From NCBI RefSeq assembly GCF_014280435.1, contig NZ_CP060388.1, forward strand, positions 4,062,001-4,126,000: a stretch of DNA of 64,000 nucleotides, in the 5' to 3' direction. Numbering within the stretch: the first letter of the stretch is position 1; every line of letters begins with the position of its first letter. The stretch comes from Sphingobium sp. KCTC 72723. GTDB lineage: Bacteria > Pseudomonadota > Alphaproteobacteria > Sphingomonadales > Sphingomonadaceae. Shown piece by piece: positions 29,565-40,117 of this stretch. The notes under the pieces were generated by a model that had not been told where the DNA came from, searched no databases, and was given only the letters and a program-made list of their open reading frames with translations. Both the position numbers and the translations under genes were made by a program.

Positions 29565-30302
29565 TTACGCCGCCGCCCGCGCCACCGCAAACGCGGTTTT
29601 CAGGTCCAGCCGCCCGTCATACAGCGCCCGGCCCGTAATCACGCCCTCGATCCCGTCCTCGACATGCAGGCTCAGGATGCGAATGTCGGCTATGCCCGCC
29701 ACGCCGCCGCTGGCGATCACCGGAATGTCGGTCGCCCGTGCCAGATCGACCGTCGCTTCGACATTGCAACCTTTCAGCATCCCGTCGCGGCCGACATCGG
29801 TGAACAACAGGCTGGCGACGCCTGCATCCTCGAACCTGCGGGCCAGGTCGATGACCGGCATGTCGGATTTTTCCGCCCAGCCATCGGTCGCCACGAAACC
29901 GTCGCGCGCATCGACCGCCACGACGATACCGCCGGGAAAGTCGCGCGCCGCCGCCTTGACGAAAGCGGGGTCTTTCAGCGCCGCCGTGCCGATGACGATG
30001 CGCGATACGCCAAGGTCGAACCAGCGCTCCACCGCCGCCCGATTGCGGATGCCCCCACCCAGTTGCACATGGCCCGGAAATGTCTCGACGATCCGCTCCA
30101 CCGCGTCCGCGTTGACCGCATGGCCCGCAAAACTGCCGTCCAGATCCACGACATGCAGATGCTGCGCCCCCGCCTGCGCGAACAGCGCAGCCTGCGCGGC
30201 AGGATCGTCCCCATAGACGGTCGCACGGTCCATATCGCCCTCGGCCAGGCGAACGACCTGCCCGTTTTTCAGGTCGATGGCGGGAAAGACGATTAAGCTC
30301 AT
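29565..30302 (-). CDS. hisA: Phosphoribosylformimino-AICAR ribotide isomerase HisA
   Basis: A 245-residue TIM barrel that isomerises ProFAR to PRFAR. It has [30 protein letters not shown], the general-acid Asp in [14 protein letters not shown] and [10 protein letters not shown]. Its ATG overlaps the hisH stop (ATGA). The longer upstream frame lies within hisH and was rejected. Confidence 0.98.
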   Translation of the reverse strand: MSLIVFPAIDLKNGQVVRLAEGDMDRATVYGDDPAAQAALFAQAGAQHLHVVDLDGSFAGHAVNADAVERIVETFPGHVQLGGGIRNRAAVERWFDLGVSRIVIGTAALKDPAFVKAAARDFPGGIVVAVDARDGFVATDGWAEKSDMPVIDLARRFEDAGVASLLFTDVGRDGMLKGCNVEATVDLARATDIPVIASGGVAGIADIRILSLHVEDGIEGVITGRALYDGRLDLKTAFAVARAAA

Positions 30303-30916
30303 GGCTTCCACTCCAGAAAGCGCGACAGGAAGGAAAGGCCATAGCTCTGGCTCTTTTCCGGGTGGAACTGGCAACCGATGATGGTGTCGCGCGCCACGGC
30401 GGCCACCAACGGCCCGCCATGGTCGGTCACCGCCGCGACATGGGCCGGGTCGGTCGCCTCGAAATGATAGCTGTGCAGGAAATAGCCCTCGCCCGGCACC
30501 AGCAGCGGCGACGCGCCGTTCAGCACCACATCGTTCCACCCCATATGCGGCACCTTGACGCTGGCGTCGGCCCGCTCGATCCGCCGCACCGTGCCGCCGA
30601 TCCAGCCCAGCCCGTCATGCCGCCCGAATTCCTCGCCCGCATCGGCCAGCAACTGCATCCCCACGCACACGCCCAGAAACGGCACAGCCCGCGCGGTCAC
30701 GGCTTGCGTCATCGCATCTACCATGCCCGGAATCGCAACCAGCGCGTCGCGGCACGCGCGAAACGCGCCTACGCCCGGCAACACGATCCGGTCGGCCCGC
30801 GCCACGACATCGGCATCAGCGGTAATGACGACATTGTCCGCCCCCGCCTTGCGCAACGCATTATGCACCGAATGCAGGTTGCCCGCGCCATAGTCGATCA
30901 GGGCGATCGCGCTCAC
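30299..30916 (-). CDS. hisH: Imidazole glycerol phosphate synthase subunit HisH
   Basis: The 205-residue class I glutamine amidotransferase subunit that supplies ammonia to HisF. The triad is visible: Cys in [13 protein letters not shown], His in [12 protein letters not shown] and the nearby Glu. It starts at GTG 30916, which overlaps the hisB stop as GTGA and gives [17 protein letters not shown], the normal N terminus. Confidence 0.97.
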   Translation of the reverse strand: MSAIALIDYGAGNLHSVHNALRKAGADNVVITADADVVARADRIVLPGVGAFRACRDALVAIPGMVDAMTQAVTARAVPFLGVCVGMQLLADAGEEFGRHDGLGWIGGTVRRIERADASVKVPHMGWNDVVLNGASPLLVPGEGYFLHSYHFEATDPAHVAAVTDHGGPLVAAVARDTIIGCQFHPEKSQSYGLSFLSRFLEWKP

Positions 30917-31500
30917 AACATCCCCTTGGTCGAAGGAATAGCGTCCGCCTTGCGCGGGTCGATCTCGACCGCCTGCCGCAGCGCACGGGCCAGCCCCTTG
31001 AACGCGCTTTCGACGATATGATGATTGTTCGCACCATAGATCAGCTCGATATGCAGCGTGATGCCCGCCGCCTGCGCGAAGCTGTGGAAGAAATGCTCCA
31101 CCATCTCCGCGTCCCATTCGCCGATCTTCTGCACCGTGAAGGGCAGCTTGCACACCAGCCAGGGCCGCCCGGAAATGTCCAGCGCCACGCGACTCAGCGT
31201 CTCGTCCATCGGCGAATAGACGCTGCCATATCGGCTGATCCCCCGCTTGTCGCCCAGCGCCCTGGCCACCGCTTCGCCGATCGCGATGCCGGTATCCTCG
31301 GTCGTGTGATGCTGGTCGATATGCAGGTCGCCCACGGTTTTCACGTCCATGTCGATCAGCGAATGGCGCGACAATTGCTCGATCATATGGTCAAGGAATC
31401 CGATGCCCGTCGACACCGTATAAACGCCCGTGCCGTCGAGGTTGACGGTCACATCGATCTGGGTTTCCGCCGTGTTGCGGTGAATCTCGGCTCTACGCAT
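30913..31500 (-). CDS. hisB: Imidazoleglycerol-phosphate dehydratase HisB
   Basis: A 195-residue manganese enzyme. The paired metal-binding motifs are [14 protein letters not shown]...[15 protein letters not shown] and the second half around [14 protein letters not shown]...[18 protein letters not shown]. This is the monofunctional form, without the histidinol-phosphatase domain of enterobacteria. It starts at ATG 31500 and is the first gene of the local his cluster; its promoter lies in the ~95-base gap facing sspB. Confidence 0.98.
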   Translation of the reverse strand: MRRAEIHRNTAETQIDVTVNLDGTGVYTVSTGIGFLDHMIEQLSRHSLIDMDVKTVGDLHIDQHHTTEDTGIAIGEAVARALGDKRGISRYGSVYSPMDETLSRVALDISGRPWLVCKLPFTVQKIGEWDAEMVEHFFHSFAQAAGITLHIELIYGANNHHIVESAFKGLARALRQAVEIDPRKADAIPSTKGML

Positions 31501-31596
31501 GGCCGCCCTATAGCGCGATGCGCCCATCTTGCAATCTGGACATGCAATGGTCGGCCGGGGTTGACCCCCGCTTTCGGGCCGTTAGGACATTGCGCC

Positions 31597-32073
31597 ATGA
31601 GCGAAGATCTGCCCGACAGCCTGATTCCCTATGACGAAATCGTGCAGGAAGCCCTGCGCGCCGTCGTCGGCCGCGTTTTGGGCGAGGTGCAGCAGAGCGG
31701 CGGCCTGCCCGGCGTCCACCATTTCTATATCACCTTCAAGACGCAGGCGCCCGGCGTCACCATCCCCAAACATCTGGTGGATCGCTTTCCCGACGAAATG
31801 ACCATCGTCCTCCAGAATAAATATTGGGACTTGAAGGTCAGCGACCGCCATTTTGAAGTCAGCCTGACCTTCAATCAGATCGCCGCCAACCTCTACATCC
31901 CCTTCAGCGCGATCACCGCATTCGTGGACCCCGCCGTCAACTTCGCCCTGCAATTCCAGGTCGCAGCAGACGCATTGCCCGAACCCCATGACGCGGCCGA
32001 AAATGACGCGCCGCAAGTCGTGGCCGAGGATGGATCGAACGTCGTGACCGTGGACTTCGGCAAGAAGAAGTAA
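31597..32073 (+). CDS. sspB: SspB-family ClpXP adaptor protein
   Basis: A 158-residue protein of the alphaproteobacterial SspB family that tethers ssrA-tagged and other substrates to ClpXP. It has the N-terminal dimerisation helix (PYDEIVQEALRAVVGRVLGEV), the substrate-binding beta core (HFYITFKTQAPGVTIP, QNKYWDLKVSDRHFEVSLTF), an acidic disordered linker, and a basic C-terminal ClpX-binding tail (VVTVDFGKKK). It starts at ATG 31597; a longer frame upstream overlaps hisB and is a shadow. Confidence 0.94.
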   Translation: MSEDLPDSLIPYDEIVQEALRAVVGRVLGEVQQSGGLPGVHHFYITFKTQAPGVTIPKHLVDRFPDEMTIVLQNKYWDLKVSDRHFEVSLTFNQIAANLYIPFSAITAFVDPAVNFALQFQVAADALPEPHDAAENDAPQVVAEDGSNVVTVDFGKKK

Positions 32074-32178
32074 GCGGGCGGGGCGGTAACGTCGCGCGGC
32101 ACTCATGCCGATCGCGCCGTTGCAACACCGGCAGGAAAGCTGCCCTTCGCTTAAAGACGACTTGCAGACACCCATTTT

Positions 32179-32265
32179 CGTCATCCCAGCGAAGGCTGGG
32201 ATCTCACTTCTTCTAACGAAACGCCTGAAAGCAAAGAGAGATGCCAGCCTTCGCTGGCATGACGG
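32179..32265. repeat. Paired-hairpin intergenic repeat (family 1, copy 2)
   Basis: The same design and nearly the same sequence as 14993-15077: CCCAGC/GCTGGG and ATGCCAGC/GCTGGCAT hairpins with pairing CGTCAT/ATGACG ends. It occupies most of the 235-base gap between sspB and the ParDE operon. Confidence 0.8.
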
Positions 32266-32308
32266 AGGAGGAGGGCGGAGCGTCCGCTTCCCACCCAATT
32301 CAACGACC

Positions 32309-32608
32309 TCACCCCGGCCAATCGCCATACTGCCAGTCCCGCGCCGCATGAACGACCCGCAGGATCGTGATCGTCGCATCCTCCCCGCTCACCGCATAGG
32401 CTAGGATGTAGGGCAGGCGCGCTACTGACTTCTCGTAAGTGCCGCCGAAACGCCCCGGATGGCCAGTGGCAAAGTCGCCCAATCCGTTCCCGGATCTCTG
32501 GATCGCTGCCAGAACCCGCTCGGCGGGATCGGGATCGTCGGATGCGATGTGGCGCAGAATGTCGAGATAATCATCCTTCGCGGCGTCCGCCCAGACGACT
32601 CGCCTCAT
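32309..32608 (-). CDS. ParE/RelE-type toxin
   Basis: A 99-residue RelE/ParE-superfamily toxin. It starts MRRVVWADAAKDDYLDILRHI, a typical ParE helix pair; the core has RFGGTYEKSVARLPYILAYAV, and the C-terminal strand ends ITILRVVHAARDW. ParE members poison gyrase and RelE members cleave ribosome-bound mRNA; the sequence fits ParE better, with no RelE catalytic set apparent. Its ATG overlaps the antitoxin stop (ATGA). Confidence 0.88.
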   Translation of the reverse strand: MRRVVWADAAKDDYLDILRHIASDDPDPAERVLAAIQRSGNGLGDFATGHPGRFGGTYEKSVARLPYILAYAVSGEDATITILRVVHAARDWQYGDWPG

Positions 32609-32874
32609 TGTCCGGCGGCTTTCCTCTGCCGCGCCTGAGCAATAATCTGTTCGGCGCGCGCCATCACCTCATCGTGCGGCGTGACCCGGCCCGCTGCCAT
32701 ATCGGCCAATCCGCGCTGTATCCCCTCGATGATCTGCAATTCGCGGTTCACATAAGTTTCGAGCGCTTCCGCGGCGAGAAAGGATCGGGTGCGGCGCGTA
32801 TCCTGTGCCAGTCGCCCAAGTTTTTCCTTGAGCGCGGGCGTGAGCCGGATCGTCATCGTCGTGCTGGCGTTCAT
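32605..32874 (-). CDS. ParD/CopG-type antitoxin
   Basis: An 89-residue antitoxin with an N-terminal ribbon-helix-helix (TMTIRLTPALKEKLGRLAQDTRRTRSFLAAEALETYV) and a flexible C terminus (HDEVMARAEQIIAQARQRK) that should bind the toxin. The ATG at 32874 places the RHH at the N terminus. It is first in the operon and probably represses it. Confidence 0.88.
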   Translation of the reverse strand: MNASTTMTIRLTPALKEKLGRLAQDTRRTRSFLAAEALETYVNRELQIIEGIQRGLADMAAGRVTPHDEVMARAEQIIAQARQRKAAGQ

Positions 32875-33151
32875 GCCAAGTCCCTCATTTTGCAGTCTGT
32901 ACACAATGTAACACAACTAGATGGCCATGTCGCCATGCGCATCCGCTGACCCGTGCCAGCCTGTCCTACGGCTTGCGAAACCCCTAACGCTTCATGCGTC
33001 CCATGGACTAATTTAGCGAACTTCCACATCCGGCCCCCACAACCACCCGATCCAGACCCCCAGCTGCGAAATTAACCCCTTGGATTCTGCCGCATCCACC
33101 CCAAATCCCTATTTAGAATTGCGAATAATTCTTAACTGAAAGGCGCCTCCG

Positions 33152-34537
33152 ATGTCCGCAACCCGCACCGAAACCGACAGTATCGGCGCCATAGAGGTGC
33201 CAGCCGACGCTTATTGGGGCGCGCAGACGCAGCGCAGCATCGAAAATTTTCCCTTCGATTCGACCGAGCGGATGCCGATCGGAATCGTCCATGCGCTGGC
33301 CATCGTGAAGCAGGCAGCGGCACGGGTTAACCGCCATCATGGGCTGGATGCGCGCGCCGCCGATGCGATCGAAACTGCCGCCGCCGCCGTGGCTGCTGGC
33401 GACCATGACGACCAGTTTCCGCTGGTCATCTGGCAGACCGGTAGCGGCACCCAGACCAATATGAATGTCAACGAAGTGATCGCCGGGATCGCCAATGAAG
33501 CGCTCACCGGCACGCGCGGCGGCAAGGTGCCGGTCCATCCCAACGACGGTGTGAACTTCGGTCAATCCTCCAACGACAGCTTCCCCACCGCGCTGCATAT
33601 CGCCGCCGCGCTGGCGGTCACGAAATCGCTGTTTCCTGCGCTCGACCGGCTCCATGCCGCGCTCGACGTCAAGGCAAAGGCGTGGGACCATATCGTCAAG
33701 ATCGGGCGCACCCATTTGCAGGACGCGACTCCGTTGACGCTGGGGCAGGAATTTTCCGGCTACGCGCATCAGATTTACCGTAGTCGCAAGCGGATCGAAC
33801 CGGCGGTCGATCACGGCATGATGGCGCTGGCGCAGGGCGGCACGGCGGTCGGCACCGGCCTGAACGCACCGCCCGGTTTCGACGTCGCGGTCGCAGCGGA
33901 AATCGCGGCAATCACGGGCCTGCCGTTCCGCACTGCCGACAATAAATTCGAAGCGCTCGCCTCCAACGACCCGCTGGTCCACCTCTCCTCGACGCTCGCC
34001 ACGCTGGCGGTCGCGCTGACCAAGATCGCCAACGACATCCGCCTGCTCGGTTCCGGCCCACGTTCGGGGCTGGGGGAGCTTGACCTGCCCGCCAACGAAC
34101 CGGGCAGCTCGATCATGCCGGGGAAGGTCAATCCGACCCAGTGCGAAATGCTGACCATGGTCGCCGCGCAGGTGATCGGCAATCATCAGGCCGTGACCGT
34201 GGGCGGGATGCAGGGCCATCTGGAACTCAATGTGTTCAAACCGATGATCGGCGCGGCAGTGCTGCGCTCCATCCTTCTGCTCGCGGTGGGGATGGACAGT
34301 TTCGCGCAGCGCTGTGTCGAGGGGCTGGAGGCCAACGAAGCCCGCATCGCCGAACTGGTCGATCGCTCGCTGATGCTGGTGACGGCGCTGGCCCCGGAAA
34401 TCGGCTATGACAATGCGGCGAAGATCGCCAAGCACGCGCATCGGAACGGGCTGACCCTGCGGCAGGCGGGGCTGGACCTGCACCTGGTGGACGATGCGAC
34501 CTTCGACCGGCTGGTGCGCCCGGAAAATATGACATGA
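33152..34537 (+). CDS. fumC: Class II fumarate hydratase
   Basis: A 461-residue iron-independent fumarase of the aspartase/fumarase superfamily in the TCA cycle. Signatures are [55 protein letters not shown] with the catalytic His, and the lyase motif [15 protein letters not shown]. It starts at ATG 33152 after a ~150-base upstream region. Confidence 0.98.
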   Translation: MSATRTETDSIGAIEVPADAYWGAQTQRSIENFPFDSTERMPIGIVHALAIVKQAAARVNRHHGLDARAADAIETAAAAVAAGDHDDQFPLVIWQTGSGTQTNMNVNEVIAGIANEALTGTRGGKVPVHPNDGVNFGQSSNDSFPTALHIAAALAVTKSLFPALDRLHAALDVKAKAWDHIVKIGRTHLQDATPLTLGQEFSGYAHQIYRSRKRIEPAVDHGMMALAQGGTAVGTGLNAPPGFDVAVAAEIAAITGLPFRTADNKFEALASNDPLVHLSSTLATLAVALTKIANDIRLLGSGPRSGLGELDLPANEPGSSIMPGKVNPTQCEMLTMVAAQVIGNHQAVTVGGMQGHLELNVFKPMIGAAVLRSILLLAVGMDSFAQRCVEGLEANEARIAELVDRSLMLVTALAPEIGYDNAAKIAKHAHRNGLTLRQAGLDLHLVDDATFDRLVRPENMT

Positions 34538-34586
34538 TCCACATCAACATGGCGGAACCGCCCGCGTTTCGATACATTAACCCCTT

Positions 34587-34910
34587 ATGAAGAAGCCGCT
34601 CGCTCCCTCCGCCCCGCTCGTCACCATTCGCCCGCCCCACAAGGCTGGCATGTTGCGCAAGGTCGCGCGCGTCGGTGCGACTGTGGTGGCCGCGCGAGTC
34701 GCGGCGGCGACCGGCAAGAAGGGTGTATTCGGCCTGATCGCGGGCATGGGTGCCAAGCGCGTCATCATGCGCTTCCCCGCTGGCGCCCTGTTCGTCACTG
34801 GCGCCTATATGGCAGGCAAAATGTATGAGGCCAAGCGCGAGGCGGATCGCAAGCGCAACCTTAAGCTGCTGCCCGACCGGAGCGCGGAGCCGCTGCCGGG
34901 CAAAGACTAA
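34587..34910 (+). CDS. Small basic protein, unknown function
   Basis: A 107-residue protein rich in Arg/Lys/Ala, with a weakly hydrophobic centre (GVFGLIAGMGAKRVIMRFPAGALFVTGAYMAG) that could be one or two membrane helices, and a charged tail. I do not recognise a family. Its last four bases overlap the end of the convergent DUF2585 gene. Confidence 0.6.
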   Translation: MKKPLAPSAPLVTIRPPHKAGMLRKVARVGATVVAARVAAATGKKGVFGLIAGMGAKRVIMRFPAGALFVTGAYMAGKMYEAKREADRKRNLKLLPDRSAEPLPGKD

Positions 34911-35473
34911 AGCCCGGCCTGCCAGTCGCGGACGGCATCGATCGGAAAGGACAGCATCAGGATATTGAGCGCCAGATTGTCCCGGATGACGATCAGCGCG
35001 ACCAGTTCGAACCCTATGCCCAGCGCAACCGTCGCCCACAACGGCGCGCGCGACGCGAACAGGAAACCCAGCGTCATCATCCCGATGTCGCTTACCGAAT
35101 TGAGGATGGAATCGCCCGAATAGCCAAGTGCGATCGTGGCGCTGCGATAACGGTCTATGATGATAGGCGAATTCTCCAATATCTCCCAGGCCGACTCGAC
35201 CGCCACGGCCATCGCCAGCCGGACGCCCAATGGCCGCCGCTGCAACGCGATCCACCCCGCGCCGTAAAACAGGAAGCCGTGGATCACATGGCTCAGACTA
35301 TACCAGTCCGCGACATGCTGACTATTCCCGCTGTCCAGCGCGCCGTGCCACAGTTTGATCGTGCCACAGGTGCAGATCGGTGGCCGCTGCATCAGGAACA
35401 GGACGATCGCGGCGCCCAACGCGATCAGGCCCGCGATGACAAACCCCCGACGATTGGCCATGTTGCGTCGCAT
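34907..35473 (-). CDS. DUF2585 (UPF0314) membrane protein
   Basis: A 188-residue inner-membrane protein typical of Alphaproteobacteria. It has an N-terminal helix (GFVIAGLIALGAAIVLFLM), a conserved two-Cys stretch (RPPICTCGTIKLWHG), the family phrase SQHVADWYSLSHVIHGFLFYG and AVESAWEILENSPIIIDRYR, and ends with hydrophobic segments. Function is unknown. ATG 35473 is used; ATG 35461 is possible. Confidence 0.85.
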   Translation of the reverse strand: MRRNMANRRGFVIAGLIALGAAIVLFLMQRPPICTCGTIKLWHGALDSGNSQHVADWYSLSHVIHGFLFYGAGWIALQRRPLGVRLAMAVAVESAWEILENSPIIIDRYRSATIALGYSGDSILNSVSDIGMMTLGFLFASRAPLWATVALGIGFELVALIVIRDNLALNILMLSFPIDAVRDWQAGL

Positions 35474-35520
35474 ATCCGTCCCCCTCTTGCCAAAGCCCGT
35501 CGCAAGCGTCACTAGCGGCC

Positions 35521-36186
35521 ATGGCCGACCTTATCCCGACCGAAACGCCCGACTTCAAGCGGCGCGGCGTTCTTTTCGTCCTTTCCTCGCCGTCCGGCGC
35601 GGGCAAGTCCACCATCGCGCGCAAATTGCTGGCTGCCGAACCGGACCTGTCCATGTCCGTCTCCGCGACCACGCGGCCGATGCGGCCGGGCGAAGTGGAC
35701 GGTAAGGATTATCACTTCGTCGATCTGGAAGCGTTCCGCCAGATGACGACCGACCATGAATTTCTCGAATGGGCGCATGTCTTTGGCCAGCGCTACGGCA
35801 CGCCCCGCGCCCCGGTCGAAGAGATGCTCAAATCGGGCAAGGATGTCCTGTTTGACATCGACTGGCAGGGCGCACAGCAATTGCACCAGATCGCCGGCGG
35901 CGATGTCGTCCGCATCTTCATCCTGCCCCCCTCGATGGAGGAACTGGAACGTCGCCTGCGCGGGCGCGGCACCGACAGCAACACCGTCATCGAAGGCCGG
36001 ATGGCCCGTGCCGCCGGTGAAATCGCCCATTGGGATGGCTATGATTATGTGCTGTGCAATGTCGATGCCGACGATTGCTTCGCGCGGGTTCAGACCATCC
36101 TGCACGCCGAACGGATGAAGCGCAGCCGCCAGACCGGCCTCATTGGCTTCATCCGCAAACTGGGTCGCTATCATCAGGACGATTGA
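35521..36186 (+). CDS. gmk: Guanylate kinase
   Basis: A 221-residue kinase converting GMP to GDP. The P loop is SSPSGAGKSTIARKLL, the GMP-binding region is SVSATTRPMRPGEVDGKDYHFVD, and DIDWQGAQQL and the lid region RLRGRGTD follow. It starts at ATG 35521, divergent from DUF2585 with only ~47 bases between the starts. Confidence 0.97.
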   Translation: MADLIPTETPDFKRRGVLFVLSSPSGAGKSTIARKLLAAEPDLSMSVSATTRPMRPGEVDGKDYHFVDLEAFRQMTTDHEFLEWAHVFGQRYGTPRAPVEEMLKSGKDVLFDIDWQGAQQLHQIAGGDVVRIFILPPSMEELERRLRGRGTDSNTVIEGRMARAAGEIAHWDGYDYVLCNVDADDCFARVQTILHAERMKRSRQTGLIGFIRKLGRYHQDD

Positions 36187-36192
36187 GGCCGC

Positions 36193-37257
36193 CTAGACTC
36201 CAAAGCCCGCCGGGTCGGCCCAGTCGGGATGAACCCACGCCATTGCCCGGAACAGCATCCCCATCGCGTCATCATCAGTCAGCCGGGCGCGCGCCGCCTC
36301 CACTTCCTGCGCCCGCGCGGGACTGGTCCGCACCAGTTGCGCGGCGCGCGCGTCGATGCCCAGATCGCGCAGCAATGCGCCCTGACCAACAGTCCCCAGC
36401 ACGCGCAATCCTGCCTGTCGCGCCATATTGCCGATCATGGTGAAATCGACATGGGTGGTCAGGTCGACTTCGCCCGGATCGGCGAAGGGGTCGGCATATT
36501 GATGCGCCCTGACCGCCTGCAACGTGTCGCCCAGCAACGGCCCTTCATAACCATAGTCTATGATGATCGCGACGCCGCCCTGTCTGGCGATTCGTTGCGC
36601 CAAAGCATAGGCAATGGCCGCGCCCACGATCGGGGTTTCGATGATTGCGCCATCCTGCGCCCCCGCGGCAATAGCGGGCAGGCCCGATTCGATCCGGCGA
36701 TAGCCCGGCACCGCCATGAAGCGCCCCTCCGCTTCCCGCCGGATGACGACCCGTTCGCGCCATTCGTCGCCGACGCGGACGCACTGACGTACAGGCAAGG
36801 CATCGAAAAATTCATTGGCGACGATCAGCAGCGCCCCCTCGTTCGGCAGGCTGTCGATCGCGTCATGATGGACGACATGGGGGATCAGCGCGCGCTGCCG
36901 TTCACGCAGCGTCGGGCTGGTTTCGACGAAATGGACGCGCGGCGCGAGCGCGGCGCTTTCCATCGCCCGCAGCGCATCGGACGCCAGTGTCCCGCGCCCC
37001 GGTCCCAACTCCGCATAGAGCGCGCCGGGTCGCCGACCCGAACGCATCCACACGTCCGTCAGGCACAGCCCCACCAGTTCGCCGAACATCTGGCTGATTT
37101 CCGGCGCAGTCGTGAAATCGCCCTCTACGCCCAGCGGATCACGGGTGGCGTAATAATGCTGATTCGCTTCGGCCATATAATGCGCAACGGATATTGGCCC
37201 GCCCGCCGCAATCTGCCGCGCCAGCCGTTCGCCCAACGGCAGTGGTTCAGCCGACAC
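36193..37257 (-). CDS. MidA/NDUFAF7-like SAM-dependent methyltransferase (DUF185)
   Basis: A 354-residue class I methyltransferase family protein. It shows [29 protein letters not shown], the SAM loop [15 protein letters not shown], and [12 protein letters not shown], all hallmarks of the family whose eukaryotic member methylates an Arg of complex I subunit NDUFS2. The GTG at 37257 overlaps the lgt 3' end by 11 bases, so the two are likely co-transcribed. Confidence 0.9.
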   Translation of the reverse strand: MSAEPLPLGERLARQIAAGGPISVAHYMAEANQHYYATRDPLGVEGDFTTAPEISQMFGELVGLCLTDVWMRSGRRPGALYAELGPGRGTLASDALRAMESAALAPRVHFVETSPTLRERQRALIPHVVHHDAIDSLPNEGALLIVANEFFDALPVRQCVRVGDEWRERVVIRREAEGRFMAVPGYRRIESGLPAIAAGAQDGAIIETPIVGAAIAYALAQRIARQGGVAIIIDYGYEGPLLGDTLQAVRAHQYADPFADPGEVDLTTHVDFTMIGNMARQAGLRVLGTVGQGALLRDLGIDARAAQLVRTSPARAQEVEAARARLTDDDAMGMLFRAMAWVHPDWADPAGFGV

Positions 37258-38113
37258 TCGCGCTTCCCGCGATCGGCTCCACACGCTGGCGGCGACCTTT
37301 GGCGGTGGCGATCAGATAGAGGCCGCCCATAATCATCGGCACGCACAGCCACTGGCCCATATGCAGGCCAGTGCGCGCCGCAAACTCCATCAACTGTGCG
37401 TCGGCTTCGCGCACATATTCGATGGCGAAGCGGAAGCTGCCATAACCCAGCAGGAAAATACCGACCAGCATACCCGGCTGATAACGCGCCCGCGTCCGCC
37501 AGAAGGCGAAGGCAAGGATGGCGAACAGGACAAGGCCTTCCAGCGCCGCTTCATACAGCTGGCTGGGATGGCGGGCGAAGGGACCGCCGGTCGGGAAGAT
37601 GATGCCCCATGGGACATCGGTTTCCTTGCCCCACAATTCGCCATTCACGAAATTGGCCAGGCGCCCGAAGAACAGGCCGAAGGGGACGACGCAGGCGACA
37701 TAATCGTGAATGCGCAGCCAGCTGAGCTTCTCCTTGCGCGCCATGTAGAGAATACCGAGCGACACGCCCACAGCACCGCCGTGGAACGACATGCCGCCAT
37801 TCCACAGCTTCAATATGTCGAGCGGATTGTTAAGGATTTCAGGCTGGTAGAAAATGACATAAGCCAGCCGCCCGCCAATGATGATCCCCAGCGTTGCGTA
37901 GAAGATCATGTCATCGGCATGGCGCCGCGCCATTGGCGACCCCGGCTGTGCGATCAGCTTGAGCAGATACCAGTAGCCGATCAATATGCCCGCCAGATAG
38001 GCGAGGCTATACCATTTCAGCGTGAAGAAGCCGAGGTCGAGGGCAATGGGGCTAAGGCCCAGATCGTCAAAACGGATCGCGCCCGAAGCGGCGGCGGCAA
38101 GGTCCAGGATCAA
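37247..38113 (-). CDS. lgt: Prolipoprotein diacylglyceryl transferase
   Basis: A 288-residue integral-membrane enzyme that adds the diacylglyceryl group to the lipobox Cys of lipoproteins. It has seven predicted helices, the [17 protein letters not shown] loop and the Lgt signature [17 protein letters not shown] with the essential Arg and Asn. It starts at ATG 38113, divergent from the phosphatase gene. It is required for the several lipoproteins encoded by the mobile element in this window. Confidence 0.97.
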   Translation of the reverse strand: MILDLAAAASGAIRFDDLGLSPIALDLGFFTLKWYSLAYLAGILIGYWYLLKLIAQPGSPMARRHADDMIFYATLGIIIGGRLAYVIFYQPEILNNPLDILKLWNGGMSFHGGAVGVSLGILYMARKEKLSWLRIHDYVACVVPFGLFFGRLANFVNGELWGKETDVPWGIIFPTGGPFARHPSQLYEAALEGLVLFAILAFAFWRTRARYQPGMLVGIFLLGYGSFRFAIEYVREADAQLMEFAARTGLHMGQWLCVPMIMGGLYLIATAKGRRQRVEPIAGSASVG

Positions 38114-38282
38114 ATCGGCTTTCCTCTAATGGACAGGCCCGACCCCATAGAGCAAGCGCGCGCGAAGATGAAGGGGGCGCGCAAAGGGCGTGCGCCTTGC
38201 GCATCGGTGCGGTTCTGCCTAAGCATGGTCGCCAAGTTCCTGTCCCGCTTTGGGGCTGGCGATATGAAGCGAGTTTACGGCC

Positions 38283-39404
38283 ATGGTGCAGCACAGCCGC
38301 CCATCGCCGCAGAGTTCCGGCCCGACCGGCCGATTTGCGGGCAAGTCCGTCCGTTCCGGTCCGGGTGATGGAAGCAAGGCTGCGGCCATTCCCCCCCCGT
38401 CGAAGCAGCGGGGATTTGCGCCTTACGCGGCGCGTGACCGGCGATCTTATGCGGCGATCGACCTTGGCACCAATAATTGCCGCCTGTTGATCGCCAAGCC
38501 TTCGGCCGATGGTTTCATCGTGGTCGACGCCTTTTCGCGGATCGTCCGTCTGGGCGAAGGTCTGGCGGCGACCGGGCGGATCAGCGACGCGGCGATCGAA
38601 CGGGCCATTGCCGCGCTGTCGGTATGCGCCGACAAGCTGCGCCGCCGCCATGTGACGCTGGCGCGATCGGTCGCGACGGAGGCGTGTCGGCGCGCATCCA
38701 ATGGCGAAGAATTTATTCAACGTGTCTATCGCGAAACCGGCATCGCGCTGGACATCATCAGTGCGCAGGAAGAAGCGCGGCTTGCCGTGCTGGGCTGCCA
38801 TGCACTGCTGGAGCCGGGCGATGGTCCGGCGCTGATTTTCGACATTGGTGGCGGATCGACCGAACTGGTTCTGGTCGACGCCGATGGCGCGGCGGGTGCG
38901 CCACGCATCGTCGATTGGGTCAGCGCGCCCTGGGGCGTCGTGTCGCTGACGGAAAGCGAAGCCTTCGACCATGGCGATCATGACGAACGGCTGGCCGCCT
39001 ACGACCGGATGCGCGCGCGGGTGAGTGAGGCTTTCTCGCCGCTGGCCCGCCGCCTGCCGCAGGGTGTGGAGGGGATCCGCTTGCTCGGCACGTCGGGTAC
39101 CGTGACGACGCTTGCCAGCTTGCACCTCAACCTGCCGCGCTATGACCGGCAGGCGATCGACGGGCTGATCGTGCCGTGCCATTCCATGCGCGCCATTTCC
39201 GAACGGCTGTCGACCATGACTCTGGCGGAACGGCAGAAGCTGCCCTGCATTGGTACGGAACGGGCCGATCTGGTGGTGGCGGGCTGCGCGATATTGGAAT
39301 CGATCCTCGACATCTGGCCAGCCGAGCGACTCGGCGTTGCCGATCGAGGTATCAGAGAAGGCATTTTACGCGGCCTGATGGACCGCGACGGGAGAGTGAT
39401 GTGA
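38283..39404 (+). CDS. ppx: Ppx/GppA-family exopolyphosphatase
   Basis: A 373-residue ASKHA-fold phosphatase. It has YAAIDLGTNNCRLLIA (phosphate loop 1), SVATEACRRASNG, and IFDIGGGSTELVLVD (loop 2). The first 54 residues are a low-complexity extension of uncertain value, so the true start may be later, although no better candidate with a clear ribosome-binding site was found. It overlaps rlmE by GTGA. Polyphosphate versus pppGpp specificity cannot be told. Confidence 0.92.
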   Translation: MVQHSRPSPQSSGPTGRFAGKSVRSGPGDGSKAAAIPPPSKQRGFAPYAARDRRSYAAIDLGTNNCRLLIAKPSADGFIVVDAFSRIVRLGEGLAATGRISDAAIERAIAALSVCADKLRRRHVTLARSVATEACRRASNGEEFIQRVYRETGIALDIISAQEEARLAVLGCHALLEPGDGPALIFDIGGGSTELVLVDADGAAGAPRIVDWVSAPWGVVSLTESEAFDHGDHDERLAAYDRMRARVSEAFSPLARRLPQGVEGIRLLGTSGTVTTLASLHLNLPRYDRQAIDGLIVPCHSMRAISERLSTMTLAERQKLPCIGTERADLVVAGCAILESILDIWPAERLGVADRGIREGILRGLMDRDGRVM

Positions 39405-40099
39405 GGGGCGCGGGCGTTGGCAAGGTGCGGGTCAAGACCGCCAAGGGGCGCACCGCGCAATCGGTACGCTGGCTCGAACGACATCTGAACGATCCCTATG
39501 TTCGCAAGGCAAAGGCGGAAGGCTGGCGCAGCCGTGCGGCTTTCAAGCTGATCGAACTGGATGAGAAATTCCATTTCGTGAAGGGTTCGCGCGCCGTCGT
39601 CGACCTTGGCGTAGCGCCGGGCGGTTGGGCGCAGGTGGTGCGCAAGCTGGCGCCCAAGGCGGCCATCGTCGGCATCGACCTGCTGCCGGTAGATCCCATT
39701 GCGGGCGTCACTCTGTTCGAAATGGACTTCATGGACGACAAGGCACCCGCCATCTTGCGCGACGCGCTGGGGCAGGCGCCGGATCTCGTCATTTCCGACA
39801 TGGCGGCCAATACGGTCGGCCATGCCCAGACCGACCATCTGCGCACCATGGGACTGGTGGAAGCGGCGGCGTGGTTTGCGGTGGAAAATCTGCGCAAAGG
39901 CGGCACCTTCGTTGCCAAGGTTTTTGCCGGCGGCACCGACGGCGAACTGCTGGTCCTGCTGAAAAAGAATTTCACGACCATCAAACATGCCAAGCCACCG
40001 GCCAGCCGCAAGGGCAGCGTCGAATGGTATGTCGTTGCGCAGGGGTTCAAGGGGCGACCCGATGAACCGGCAGAAGCCCCGGCTGACGAAGCGCAATAG
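39401..40099 (+). CDS. rlmE: 23S rRNA (uridine-2'-O) methyltransferase RlmE
   Basis: A 232-residue FtsJ/RrmJ-family enzyme that methylates U2552 in the ribosomal A loop. The N-terminal RNA-binding stretch is WLERHLNDPYVRKAKAEGWRS, the SAM motif is VVDLGVAPGGWAQVV, and the catalytic K-D-K-E tetrad is visible around RSRAAFKL, DLVISDMAAN, FVAKVF and KGSVEWYVV. GTG 39401 is chosen because it overlaps the ppx stop; the longer frame is inside ppx. Confidence 0.95.
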   Translation: MRGAGVGKVRVKTAKGRTAQSVRWLERHLNDPYVRKAKAEGWRSRAAFKLIELDEKFHFVKGSRAVVDLGVAPGGWAQVVRKLAPKAAIVGIDLLPVDPIAGVTLFEMDFMDDKAPAILRDALGQAPDLVISDMAANTVGHAQTDHLRTMGLVEAAAWFAVENLRKGGTFVAKVFAGGTDGELLVLLKKNFTTIKHAKPPASRKGSVEWYVVAQGFKGRPDEPAEAPADEAQ

Positions 40100-40117
40100 C
40101 GGAAAAGGCGGGGGCAA

